Positions 53,248 to 60,855 of a stretch of 64,000 nt of DNA are shown here, in pieces (positions within the stretch are counted from its first letter, which is position 1; every line of letters starts with the position of its first letter). The translations under genes were made by a program, and so were the position numbers. Where the stretch lies: the NCBI GenBank assembly GCA_902168185.1, contig CABHOV010000076.1, forward strand, positions 186,001 through 250,000, given 5' to 3'. The stretch is from an uncultured Bacteroides sp. (GTDB lineage Bacteria > Bacteroidota > Bacteroidia > Cytophagales > Cyclobacteriaceae). The notes beneath the pieces were generated by a model, which did not search any database, was not told where the DNA came from, and saw nothing but the letters and a program-made list of their open reading frames with translations.

Positions 53248-54006
53248 CTATTTGCCTGAAGTTTTTTTTTTAATGCTCCGGTATAGATCGCGGGGTTTAT
53301 AGTATAGGAGGGCTAACGTGACGAGTACTGTATTCAAAATGCTGATCCGGGTAAAATCTTTGAAGGGACGAAAGTGTGAAATGCGTTCACCTTTCTCCGC
53401 ATAGAAAACGCGTACAGGTACTTCTGTAATCTCTATACCGCTCCATACCGCACGTACCATTACTTCAATTTCAAATTCAAACTTCTTCGTCATGAATTTA
53501 AAATTCTGCAACAGTTTAACAGGGTATAAACGATATCCGCTTTGTGTATCACTCATCTGTACTCCAGTTTCAACCTTGAACCAGAAGTTAGAGAACTTAT
53601 GTCCGAAACTACTTTTACCAGGAACACTTGCCTGGTCCATGTTGCGCGCGCCCATGATGATAGCCTGCGGGTGCTGCTTTAATTTTTCAATAAACTTTGG
53701 GAGGTCTTCAGCAAAATGTTGTCCGTCCGAATCGATGGTGATCGCATAATCATATCCATACTCAACGGCTTTTTTAAAACCCAGACGCAGTGCATGACCT
53801 TTACCTTGATTCTTTTCATACTGCACTACTTTTACCGATGGATACTTGCTAAGTATAGCCGGTGTACTGTCGGTAGAACCATCGTTCACTACCATGATGT
53901 GCGTTGTAAAGCGCATCACATCTTTCAAAACATTCTCTAATGTCAGGTGATTATTATAGGTGGGTATAAGAACACAGACCTTATGTTTTTCAAATGCTTC
54001 TTTCAT
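53248..54006 (-). CDS. Glycosyltransferase family 2
   Basis: 252 residues. GT-A fold: CVLIPTYNNHLTLENVL, VVNDGSTDSTPAIL, NQGKGHALRLGF, TIDSDGQHFAED (DxD-like), and SDTQSGYRLYP. The end FRPFKDFTRISILNTVL with a hydrophobic segment (LVTLALLYY) is like the membrane-proximal tails of polyprenol-linked GT2 enzymes. It would move a sugar to a lipid or polyene in the inner membrane. Start overlaps the dehydratase stop (ATGA). The reading frame ends soon after an A10 run, where a shift would continue into DUF2062. Confidence 0.9.
   Translation of the reverse strand: MKEAFEKHKVCVLIPTYNNHLTLENVLKDVMRFTTHIMVVNDGSTDSTPAILSKYPSVKVVQYEKNQGKGHALRLGFKKAVEYGYDYAITIDSDGQHFAEDLPKFIEKLKQHPQAIIMGARNMDQASVPGKSSFGHKFSNFWFKVETGVQMSDTQSGYRLYPVKLLQNFKFMTKKFEFEIEVMVRAVWSGIEITEVPVRVFYAEKGERISHFRPFKDFTRISILNTVLVTLALLYYKPRDLYRSIKKKTSGK
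53262..53271 (-). other. A10 homopolymer at the GT2/DUF2062 junction, possible slippage site
   Basis: The minus strand reads ATT, ten A, CTTCAGG. In the GT2 frame this gives Lys-Lys-Lys-Thr-Ser-Gly-Lys then TAG. In the -1 frame (or with one extra A in the mRNA) it gives Lys-Asn-Phe-Arg-Gln-Ile and continues through DUF2062. A-runs of nine or more are known sites of ribosomal frameshifting and RNA polymerase slippage in bacteria. A sequencing indel would produce the same picture. Confidence 0.6.
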
Positions 54007-54368
54007 ATAGCCTGCAAGGTTCCCTTGAATTTGAAAAATATAGTCGCTCCTGCAAAAAGCGTAGCAGTCACGATATAGGTATCATTTTCTTCCTTGGTCG
54101 TTAGCGTCACTTCTATTTCACTTTTTTGTCGCGGATCAATGATGGAAAGAAATTTCAGGTTATCGCCTTCTATAATTCTTAACTTTTTAGAGACTGCCAT
54201 CTCCGTGAGTTCGCGTACGATCTGCATCATGCAAACTCCCGGCACAACCGGTTGTCCTGGAAAGTGCCCTTGCAGAATTTTATGTTCAGCGTTGATCGCT
54301 ATAACAGCAGTTCCTGCTCCGGCAGATAATTCCTTTTTCGTTATACTATAGAAGTTATCCAGTAACAT
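54003..54368 (-). CDS. FabZ-like hot-dog 3-hydroxyacyl-ACP dehydratase
   Basis: 121 residues. Hot-dog fold with GHFPGQPVVPGVCMMQIVRE. The catalytic His is present, but at +14, where FabZ has its catalytic Glu (HFPGxPxxPGVxxxE), there is Gln. It might be a specialised dehydratase for growing polyene chains, in which water is removed after each ketoreduction, or a non-catalytic partner. C-terminal strand SEIEVTLTTKEENDTYIVTA. Overlaps GT2 by 4 bases and abuts the lipoprotein gene at 54369. Confidence 0.85.
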   Translation of the reverse strand: MLLDNFYSITKKELSAGAGTAVIAINAEHKILQGHFPGQPVVPGVCMMQIVRELTEMAVSKKLRIIEGDNLKFLSIIDPRQKSEIEVTLTTKEENDTYIVTATLFAGATIFFKFKGTLQAI

Positions 54369-54986
54369 TTATCGTTCAATTTTCTTCAAACCAATCACCA
54401 TATTGAAAGTATAGTGTTTCACTTTTACAGAATCCGGAGCAGTGCGATCGCTTCCCCACATTTCAACAGTAACTTTCTTCTTGCGTTTGGAGCCCAACTC
54501 TATTCTTCGCAAAGAAGCACAATCTGCGCCTGTAATGAAATAGGCCGTTTCCTTTTTTTGAGGTGAACCAAAATAGCGTTCTCCATCCTGCTCCCATGCT
54601 TCTGAAATCCCCTTGCGGAAAGGAATGCCCAACATCAGTTCAAAGTCTTTACGTAATACTTGTACAACCGCTTTTTTATTCAATTGTTTAATGACCTGCT
54701 TTACCTGAAAAGATCCATCAGCACGGAATTCAAAGTCGAGAAATGTAACACCTGCTTCATTGGTAAACACAACCCGTTTGGAAGAATCCGGCATTTCTTT
54801 CATCAGCAACAATCCGCTGATATGCTTCCCGATAACATCTATATGTGTAGTATACCAGGATGTTTTAATTCCTGGTGGTTTGATCTTTTGAATACAAGCT
54901 TCATCAAGCGATGCCGGCTTACGGGTTTTATACTCGGAAGCACATGCTATCAAAAGCAACAGTAAACTATAGTGCAAATACCTCAT
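54369..54986 (-). CDS. Lipoprotein of the pigment cluster, 205 residues
   Basis: Lipoprotein signal RYLHYSLLLLLIACASEY (Cys at residue 15), so probably attached to the periplasmic leaflet of inner or outer membrane. The mature part is beta-rich (KRVVFTNEAGVTFLDFEF, SFQVKQVIKQLNKKAVVQVL) and ends with basic strands (KRKKKVTVEMWGSD). It abuts the dehydratase gene and overlaps lolA-like by 20 bases. By position it may be a periplasmic carrier or receptor for the pigment together with the LolA-like protein. No family recognised. Confidence 0.75.
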   Translation of the reverse strand: MRYLHYSLLLLLIACASEYKTRKPASLDEACIQKIKPPGIKTSWYTTHIDVIGKHISGLLLMKEMPDSSKRVVFTNEAGVTFLDFEFRADGSFQVKQVIKQLNKKAVVQVLRKDFELMLGIPFRKGISEAWEQDGERYFGSPQKKETAYFITGADCASLRRIELGSKRKKKVTVEMWGSDRTAPDSVKVKHYTFNMVIGLKKIER

Positions 54987-55653
54987 CGGCTACTGTTGCG
55001 TTCAGCACTTTATTGGAAAATGTAATAGTCGTTTTATCTCCGGCAGGTTCGTTCATATCGATCGACTTTACGGAATAATCTTTCTTCTCCACACTTAAAA
55101 CTATAGTCTGGAAAAATTCTTTCAATGTCTTGGACACAGGAGTCATTTCCAGCAAATATGTTTTATCGTTTTCAAAAACCTTTGTGGTGAAATCTTTACT
55201 ATCCAGTATAGTTCCCTGTACACAATCGATCATGATTTTATTGACTTGCTGAAAAAGTTTATTCGACTTCACATTGATGCGACTTTCCTTCTGATCATCC
55301 TTCACCATCATTTTATCTCCGTTCATTACCATGCGGTAGGTAAATGGCTTGGTATAGTCTATACGCACGCGGTTGCTTCGCTTAAACCAGAATTTACCGG
55401 AAGACGTGATCGTCTCCGTTAATGCCATCAGTTCTTTTTGTTGAACAAAGTCACTGGTGATGGATTGTACTTTTGCTGATTCAGTTGCGAACTGTTTCTT
55501 GAAGGCTACTAAATTGTTGATCGATTTATATCCGGGATATTGTCCAAATGCCGAAAATGAAAAAAGCATTAAACCGAATGCAACAACGCACAGTCTACCC
55601 GCCCATTTCGTTTGCTTCCTATATCCTAATTTTTCACACATACGCTTGCTCAT
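54967..55653 (-). CDS. LolA-like periplasmic lipoprotein carrier
   Basis: 228 residues. The signal peptide is at about residues 18-38 (LCVVAFGLMLFSFSAFGQ). The mature fold is like LolA: IDYTKPFTYRMVMNGDKMMVKD, strands and a central helix, and a C-terminal TTITFSNKVLNATVADEVFAL. LolA proteins carry hydrophobic lipoproteins or lipids across the periplasm. Within this cluster, it likely ferries the polyene lipid to the outer membrane. ATG at 55653 overlaps the deacetylase gene by 20 bases. Met at 55641 is an alternative. Confidence 0.85.
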   Translation of the reverse strand: MSKRMCEKLGYRKQTKWAGRLCVVAFGLMLFSFSAFGQYPGYKSINNLVAFKKQFATESAKVQSITSDFVQQKELMALTETITSSGKFWFKRSNRVRIDYTKPFTYRMVMNGDKMMVKDDQKESRINVKSNKLFQQVNKIMIDCVQGTILDSKDFTTKVFENDKTYLLEMTPVSKTLKEFFQTIVLSVEKKDYSVKSIDMNEPAGDKTTITFSNKVLNATVADEVFAL

Positions 55654-56404
55654 TTAGTAATTCATCTACTCTTACAACTTTCAAACCAAGTTTGGCAACG
55701 TGTTTCAGGAAGTCAGACAAGATATCATGGGTACTTTCGCTGTAATCGTGGAAGAGAACAATGTCTCCACCTTTCAGCGAACGCGTCACGCGGTTAAAAA
55801 GCCTTGCGCGATCCTTGATAACGGTATCAAACGAGCGGACGCTCCATCCGATCACTGTATAATTTCCGCGTTTTATTCCTGTAGCCACCATCGGATTCGT
55901 AACACCATACGGAGGCCTGAAAAATTTTGGCTTCACACCTACCGCTTTTATAATAGCCTTGTCAGTGTCCTCAAGTTCTTTTGCTATAGTATTGCCGGAT
56001 TGCAGATCGAATGTTGCTTTGTGCCAGTACGTATGATTGCCCACTAAATGTCCTTCATCGTGAAGGCGTTTTGCAAGCGATGGCTCGCGTGCTACCCGAT
56101 GTCCAATACAAAAGAAGGATGCCTTTACGTTGTGCTCTTTCAATATCGACAATATATTCTCAGTCATGCCGGCAATCGGGCCGTCATCAAACGTAATGGC
56201 TATTGCTTGTTGTGGTTTTCCCTGCGAGCGCACAGGTATAAAAAACTGCATGGATAATATGATAGACCCAAGCGTATGAATGGCTATAAATGGAACGACC
56301 AGCGCAACATACCACCAGCCGGATATACTATACGTTGTGTCAATGCTATAGAGCGCGATCAACAGAACAAAAAAGATAATATTGGTTATCCAGAATCTCG
56401 ACAT
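55634..56404 (-). CDS. Polysaccharide deacetylase family protein (NodB homology)
   Basis: 256 residues. Two N-terminal helices (ITNIIFFVLLIALYSI and WYVALVVPFIAIHTLGSIIL) anchor it in the inner membrane. The NodB domain shows AIAITFDDGPIAGMTENIL (FDDGP motif), GNHTYWHKATF (HTxxH-like), and RPPYGVTNPM (RxxY-like). Family members remove N- or O-acetyl groups from sugars. It may act on the sugar added by the GT2 in this cluster. Overlaps the ketosynthase-like gene by 19 bases and lolA-like by 20. Confidence 0.87.
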   Translation of the reverse strand: MSRFWITNIIFFVLLIALYSIDTTYSISGWWYVALVVPFIAIHTLGSIILSMQFFIPVRSQGKPQQAIAITFDDGPIAGMTENILSILKEHNVKASFFCIGHRVAREPSLAKRLHDEGHLVGNHTYWHKATFDLQSGNTIAKELEDTDKAIIKAVGVKPKFFRPPYGVTNPMVATGIKRGNYTVIGWSVRSFDTVIKDRARLFNRVTRSLKGGDIVLFHDYSESTHDILSDFLKHVAKLGLKVVRVDELLNEQAYV

Positions 56405-57456
56405 GATTTAAGCAAGATGAAGGAATGGTGTGTACCAAAGTATTGATTATAGATCAGCACATTGTTCAACGAACGATTCGCATTCTTCAAAACTATTGAC
56501 CAAGGAATCGTCTGCTCCTGCAGCATCTTTACTCCCAGCCAAAACGCAAAGGCGGACGCTACCGGATACTCTCCGCATAAATGTTTAAATGCACCCGTTG
56601 AACTGTTTGGAAATAGTAAGAATGCGTGATCTTGTAATGCTTCATCGTTATGCTGATCTCCGCTATTGCCGAGTAAAACAAAATCTATATCCTTTGTTGT
56701 AAGTCCGGCCTGCTGCAACAAATCGTTGATTCCACTTTGAAGCGTTTCTGCATCTGCTTTGTAAAACGTACCTACGAATTCCATGCTTACCGCACTTTTG
56801 CCACTTTTTTCTCCGGAGAGAACAAAGTATGCAGCACCCTCACCGTTCAAGGCACCATCTTCTGTTTTATAAAGATTAAGATTGGACTCAGAGCGTTCTC
56901 TGAATTTCCCGAAACGCTTTTGAATTGTATGACTATAATCCGTTATCTCATCTACACCACCGACCAATACTTTAAGTGCTGGTTCTTCCTTTATCATCAG
57001 CAATGCATCGAGCAGTGAATTCTCAAATGAGAAAGCGCCTTGCGTATAAGTTTGATTATATCCCTGGCACTGCAGCATAAGTGCAATGAGCGAACCTATC
57101 GTATTATGAGTTGACTGAATGAATGGTGTAGGATTTAATGCCTCCTCTTTATTCTCCACCATTTTAGAAAGAAATATACCGGTGTCTTCGAGGCAGCCAT
57201 ATCCGGTTCCGGTAATGATCGCATCAGGCACTGCTATATTTGCTTCCTTCAACGCAATCGATCCGGCTGCGACACCCATTTTCAATACGCGACTCATTCT
57301 TCGTAATTGACGCGGATCGAACCATTGGGTGTAATCAGGCTCTATGCAGGTGAGCCGTTCGTGTATATGCTCTGTCACCTCCGACAATAACGGTGCATCA
57401 CCCCAGGTTTTCTGTGGTGAAATGTTGCCCATGCCTGTGATGAAGATGTTAGACAT
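56386..57456 (-). CDS. Chain-length-factor-like ketosynthase without catalytic Cys
   Basis: 356 residues in the thiolase/ketosynthase fold (MSNIFITGMGNISPQ at the start, VLVGGVDEITDY, GEGAAYFVLSGEKSG). At the position of the catalytic Cys the segment reads YTQGAFSFENSL, so Cys is absent, and the first His position reads LLGNSGDQHND with Asn. Only the last His may remain (FKHLCGEYPVA). This resembles the chain length factor subunits that pair with an active KS to set polyene length. Its likely partner is the complete KS encoded next at 57483. Confidence 0.82.
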   Translation of the reverse strand: MSNIFITGMGNISPQKTWGDAPLLSEVTEHIHERLTCIEPDYTQWFDPRQLRRMSRVLKMGVAAGSIALKEANIAVPDAIITGTGYGCLEDTGIFLSKMVENKEEALNPTPFIQSTHNTIGSLIALMLQCQGYNQTYTQGAFSFENSLLDALLMIKEEPALKVLVGGVDEITDYSHTIQKRFGKFRERSESNLNLYKTEDGALNGEGAAYFVLSGEKSGKSAVSMEFVGTFYKADAETLQSGINDLLQQAGLTTKDIDFVLLGNSGDQHNDEALQDHAFLLFPNSSTGAFKHLCGEYPVASAFAFWLGVKMLQEQTIPWSIVLKNANRSLNNVLIYNQYFGTHHSFILLKSCRDSG

Positions 57457-57482
57457 TCAATGAGGGGGTATATATACTAGAT

Positions 57483-58673
57483 TTACTTCGAGAATATAAT
57501 CGATGAACAATTTCCGCCAAAGCCGAATGAATTGCTCATGACATGGTTTACAGTTGTTTCTTCAAATTTTTGCTGAGGAACTATATCTACCTCTGGCATA
57601 GCCGTCTCAAACCGAAGATTTGGAAATACACATTGGTGTGTTAACGCCAATACCGAGAACACAGCTTCTATACCTCCGCTTGCACCCAGTGTATGACCGG
57701 TAAATGCTTTCGTTGAACTCATCTTTGGAAGACGCTCTCCGAAGAATCTTTTTACTGCTGTACCTTCTGATACATCGTTATTCAATGTACCCGTTCCGTG
57801 CAGGTTAATATAGTCTATAGCGTTCACATCGAGCTTACTCATCTCCAGCGCTTTCTGCATCGCTGCATACGAGCCTCTTCCTTCCGGAGATGAAGCTGTC
57901 TGGTGATACGCATCATTTGTATTGCCATAACCGGCCACTACTGCCAGTGATTTTTTCTTCTCCTGTTGAAGAACACGATCCGAAACTATAACTACAAAAC
58001 CTGCGCCTTCGCCAAGGTTTAATCCTTTACGCGTTGCATCAAATGGTCTGCAAGGTTCCTTGTCAAGAATCATCAGGCTGTTAAAACCATTCAATGTAAA
58101 TTTTGACAATGCATCAGTACCTCCGGCTACGACTATATCCAGCATGCCGTGGTTAATGAGGCGAGTGCCCAATGCTATAGCATTTACCGAAGAGGAACAT
58201 GCCGTGTTGATGGTTGAAATGAAATGACGAATGCCCAAATCATCGGCCATTAATTCGGTTGATCTTCCGCATTCATGATTCACTACATCATGCAATTTTC
58301 CCTTGCTATGATCTTTACTGAAATCCGGAAAGAAAACTTCGGTTCGGTCCATTCCACCAACAGTGGTGGCAGATATTAAACCGGTGCGCCATTTTTTAAG
58401 ATCGATTCCTGCATGTGCCACGGCTTCGCGTGCAGCTTGTATGGCGAGCAACGCTGTGCGGCTTGTATGCTTGGGGAGCCAAAGCATATCCGCGAGTTCT
58501 TCGTTGGATACTTTTACTTCTCCAACGGGCAGCACACCGCGATGAACGGAATCAAATAAAGTTATATCTCCTATACCAGAAGTATGTTGTCTGAACGAAT
58601 GCATGCATTGCTCCACCGTCTTTCCGATGGCGGCTATCACACCTATACCAGCAACATGAACAGGACCTTTCAA
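57483..58673 (-). CDS. Beta-ketoacyl-ACP synthase (FabF-like)
   Basis: 396 residues. Complete catalytic triad: Cys in STINTACSSSVNAIALG, first His in NLHGTGTLNNDVSEG, second His in KAFTGHTLGASGGIEAV. N-terminal GPVHVAGIGVIAAIGKTV and the segment NLGEGAGFVVIVSDR fit FabF/KAS II. It would extend the aromatic-primed polyene by malonyl-ACP condensation, with the adjacent factor at 56386 as partner. Gap of 5 bases to the ACP gene. Confidence 0.93.
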   Translation of the reverse strand: MKGPVHVAGIGVIAAIGKTVEQCMHSFRQHTSGIGDITLFDSVHRGVLPVGEVKVSNEELADMLWLPKHTSRTALLAIQAAREAVAHAGIDLKKWRTGLISATTVGGMDRTEVFFPDFSKDHSKGKLHDVVNHECGRSTELMADDLGIRHFISTINTACSSSVNAIALGTRLINHGMLDIVVAGGTDALSKFTLNGFNSLMILDKEPCRPFDATRKGLNLGEGAGFVVIVSDRVLQQEKKKSLAVVAGYGNTNDAYHQTASSPEGRGSYAAMQKALEMSKLDVNAIDYINLHGTGTLNNDVSEGTAVKRFFGERLPKMSSTKAFTGHTLGASGGIEAVFSVLALTHQCVFPNLRFETAMPEVDIVPQQKFEETTVNHVMSNSFGFGGNCSSIIFSK

Positions 58674-58678
58674 CGTGA

Positions 58679-58936
58679 TCAGGCAGTTTGGTTTGCGCGA
58701 ATATACTCTGCTATAGATTTAACAGAGCGAAAGATTGTTGGTCCATCCTGTGGATTATCAATTTTCACTTTGTAGCTCTGCTGCAGAAGCACGATGAGCT
58801 CCAATGCATCAATAGAATCCAGGCCCAGACCATCACCAAACAAAGGCTGGTCATCGCCAATGTTCTCCGGCTTCAGGTGTTTTAAATTCAGTGCTTCAAT
58901 GATCTGCTTTTTCAGATCGGCCATCAACTGTTCCAT
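58679..58936 (-). CDS. Acyl carrier protein
   Basis: 85 residues. The phosphopantetheine attachment site lies in GLGLDSIDALELIVLL (Ser at about residue 41). An acidic helix 2 and the typical KSIAEYIRANQ tail are present. This is probably the carrier of the polyene chain, modified by the AcpS encoded at 45336. ATG at 58936 or 58924 are both possible. The neighbours on both sides are ketosynthase genes. Confidence 0.93.
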   Translation of the reverse strand: MEQLMADLKKQIIEALNLKHLKPENIGDDQPLFGDGLGLDSIDALELIVLLQQSYKVKIDNPQDGPTIFRSVKSIAEYIRANQTA

Positions 58937-58942
58937 AATTAC

Positions 58943-59542
58943 TTACCGATATAGTTTTGTTAATTCTTCTGCTGTATGTGGCAACGCCAACCCACGCTGC
59001 TCTTTCTCTACCAAATATAAGAAAACATCATGGTGGCTGTCCATTACATCGATCCACCCTGCTATGCATGCCTGAACAGATGGTTGTACCATCACCTGAT
59101 CAACATACGCAGCAAGCAATTCCGCATCGAAGGCAGGTGATATAAAAAATGTATTCTCACCTTTGATCCGATGTCGGATACAAATCTCGCCCGACACAAT
59201 GTTTGGTAATGTATATACAAACAATGCAGGGCTGGAGGATGTTTTGGATGATTCATGATACCGTACATCCGTATCCATACTTGCATGTGCGTTGGACAAT
59301 ACAAGGGAAACACTTTCGGGAGAATATTGTTTGATCGGAAAATCACTCAACAAAAATTCTGTTGCCAGAAAACCAAGCTGCGCCAGCCGATCCATTTTAT
59401 AAAACTTCGGATACTCAGGAGACAGATAGTTGTAAGCACCTGTTAAAAAATCATCCAGTGAAACAGATTTATTTTCAAACGCTAATGCACCTTTATGGAT
59501 GACGGTTTGCTTACGGATAATGCTCGTTCCTGAAATAAACAT
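58943..59542 (-). CDS. Short ketosynthase-like protein, 199 residues
   Basis: A half-length protein with a KS-like stretch: SVSLVLSNAHASMDTD, SSPALFVYTLPNIVSGEICI, and KGENTFFISPAFDAELLAAYV. The catalytic His residues and a standard Cys site are not visible. Short KS-like proteins of this kind occur in Bacteroidota aryl-polyene and flexirubin clusters. It may be a non-catalytic partner or a truncated KS. Translationally it is 6 bases upstream of the ACP gene. Confidence 0.7.
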   Translation of the reverse strand: MFISGTSIIRKQTVIHKGALAFENKSVSLDDFLTGAYNYLSPEYPKFYKMDRLAQLGFLATEFLLSDFPIKQYSPESVSLVLSNAHASMDTDVRYHESSKTSSSPALFVYTLPNIVSGEICIRHRIKGENTFFISPAFDAELLAAYVDQVMVQPSVQACIAGWIDVMDSHHDVFLYLVEKEQRGLALPHTAEELTKLYR

Positions 59543-59545
59543 AAA

Positions 59546-60790
59546 TCAGTTTCGGGAAATCCGCTCGTTTACATCGATCAATTTTACAAGACGCTTGAGC
59601 GCTACATGGTGCTCGCGTACATATGGATTTGTTTGATCCCATACATAACCCGCCAGTACAGAACATACTTGACTCTTGATCATCGGATCCGGATTCTTGG
59701 AGAAGAATACTTTTTCCAATGTTCCATCATACCAGGCCATTACATAGGTACGGAATACATCTACACCTTGCTGTACCACTTTCGTATAGTCAGTATCCCA
59801 ATCAACTGATTCACCTTTCAGCTTACGGATTACTTGCTTGCTGGCCAGGTGACTGGACACTGTGGCGAACATAACACCGGATGAAAATATAGGATCAAGG
59901 AACTCTGTTACGTTGCCTGTTAACACAAATCCTTTACCATAAAATTTATCGGTAGTGGCAGACCATGCTTCTAATTTGCGCGGCTCCCATACCCACTCTA
60001 CATCTCCAAAACGTTTTTTCAAATATGGATGACCTTCAATGCAAGCTTTATACTGTGCAGAAAGATCACCTGGTATAGCATTGAAGTAATCAAAGCCTCC
60101 TACAAATCCAAGTGATGTAACACCATTGGAAAACGGAATGATCCATGTCCAGAAACCCGGAGCATACATGATCGCGATGATCCGATTCGGTTCATCAAAG
60201 TTATCGCGGTGAATATCTTTTACGTGTGCAAAAACAGCTTTGCGTGGATCCAGGTTGGACGGTTTATCCAGGTTGAACAACCTTGGAATAACGCGACCAT
60301 ATCCGCTCGCATCGATAATGAAACGCGCGGCGATCTCTTCTGTTGATCCATCCAGACGTTGCACTGTTGTTACAGAACTCTCATCATCAAAAAATTTTAT
60401 AGCCGTTACGGTTGTCTCAAAATCTACTTGTACACCTTTACGCTGAACTTCGGTTGCCAATGTCAAATCAAATTCTGCGCGTTGTACCTGCCATGTCCAA
60501 TTCCAACCTTTTGAAAACTGATCGCTGAAATTAAAATCTGCTACGTTTTCTTCCTTCAAAAATTTCGCGCCAAACTTCTGCTGAAAATTTTTGGCTTTCA
60601 CAGCTTCTAACAATTCAGCATCCTCGAGTACTTCCATACAACGTGGCAATAAGCTTTCGCCAATAACAAAGCGCGGAAACTTCTCACGCTCCACAACCCT
60701 TACACTTAATCCAGCTTTATGAATCATGGAAGCAGATATACTTCCGGCAGGGCCTGCTCCGATTACCAAAACGTCAATTTTTTCTTTCAT
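59546..60790 (-). CDS. FAD-dependent halogenase-like oxidoreductase
   Basis: 414 residues. N-terminal dinucleotide fold DVLVIGAGPAGSISASMIHK, then VVEREKFPRFVIGESLLPRC. Motif GFWTWIIPF matches the WxWxIP pattern of flavin-dependent halogenases, which use FADH2 and chloride or bromide. Then FIIDASGYGRVIPRLF and VLTGNVTEFLDPIFSSGV are family segments. Flexirubin-type pigments are sometimes chlorinated, which fits, but related enzymes are hydroxylases, so halogenation is an inference. It lies 3 bases upstream of the KS-like gene. Confidence 0.85.
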   Translation of the reverse strand: MKEKIDVLVIGAGPAGSISASMIHKAGLSVRVVEREKFPRFVIGESLLPRCMEVLEDAELLEAVKAKNFQQKFGAKFLKEENVADFNFSDQFSKGWNWTWQVQRAEFDLTLATEVQRKGVQVDFETTVTAIKFFDDESSVTTVQRLDGSTEEIAARFIIDASGYGRVIPRLFNLDKPSNLDPRKAVFAHVKDIHRDNFDEPNRIIAIMYAPGFWTWIIPFSNGVTSLGFVGGFDYFNAIPGDLSAQYKACIEGHPYLKKRFGDVEWVWEPRKLEAWSATTDKFYGKGFVLTGNVTEFLDPIFSSGVMFATVSSHLASKQVIRKLKGESVDWDTDYTKVVQQGVDVFRTYVMAWYDGTLEKVFFSKNPDPMIKSQVCSVLAGYVWDQTNPYVREHHVALKRLVKLIDVNERISRN

Positions 60791-60855
60791 CGCTGACTGT
60801 TCTTAGTGGAATTCTTATTCTTCTATTGAAGTAGTTTTATACTTTATCTATATAC

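Noticed and set aside
53262-53271. Treating the GT2/DUF2062 split as simply two normal genes
   Set aside because: The DUF2062 N-terminus continues upstream of any start codon in frame, and the GT2 frame stops only a few codons past the A10 run, so the split needs an explanation (slippage, mutation or sequencing error).
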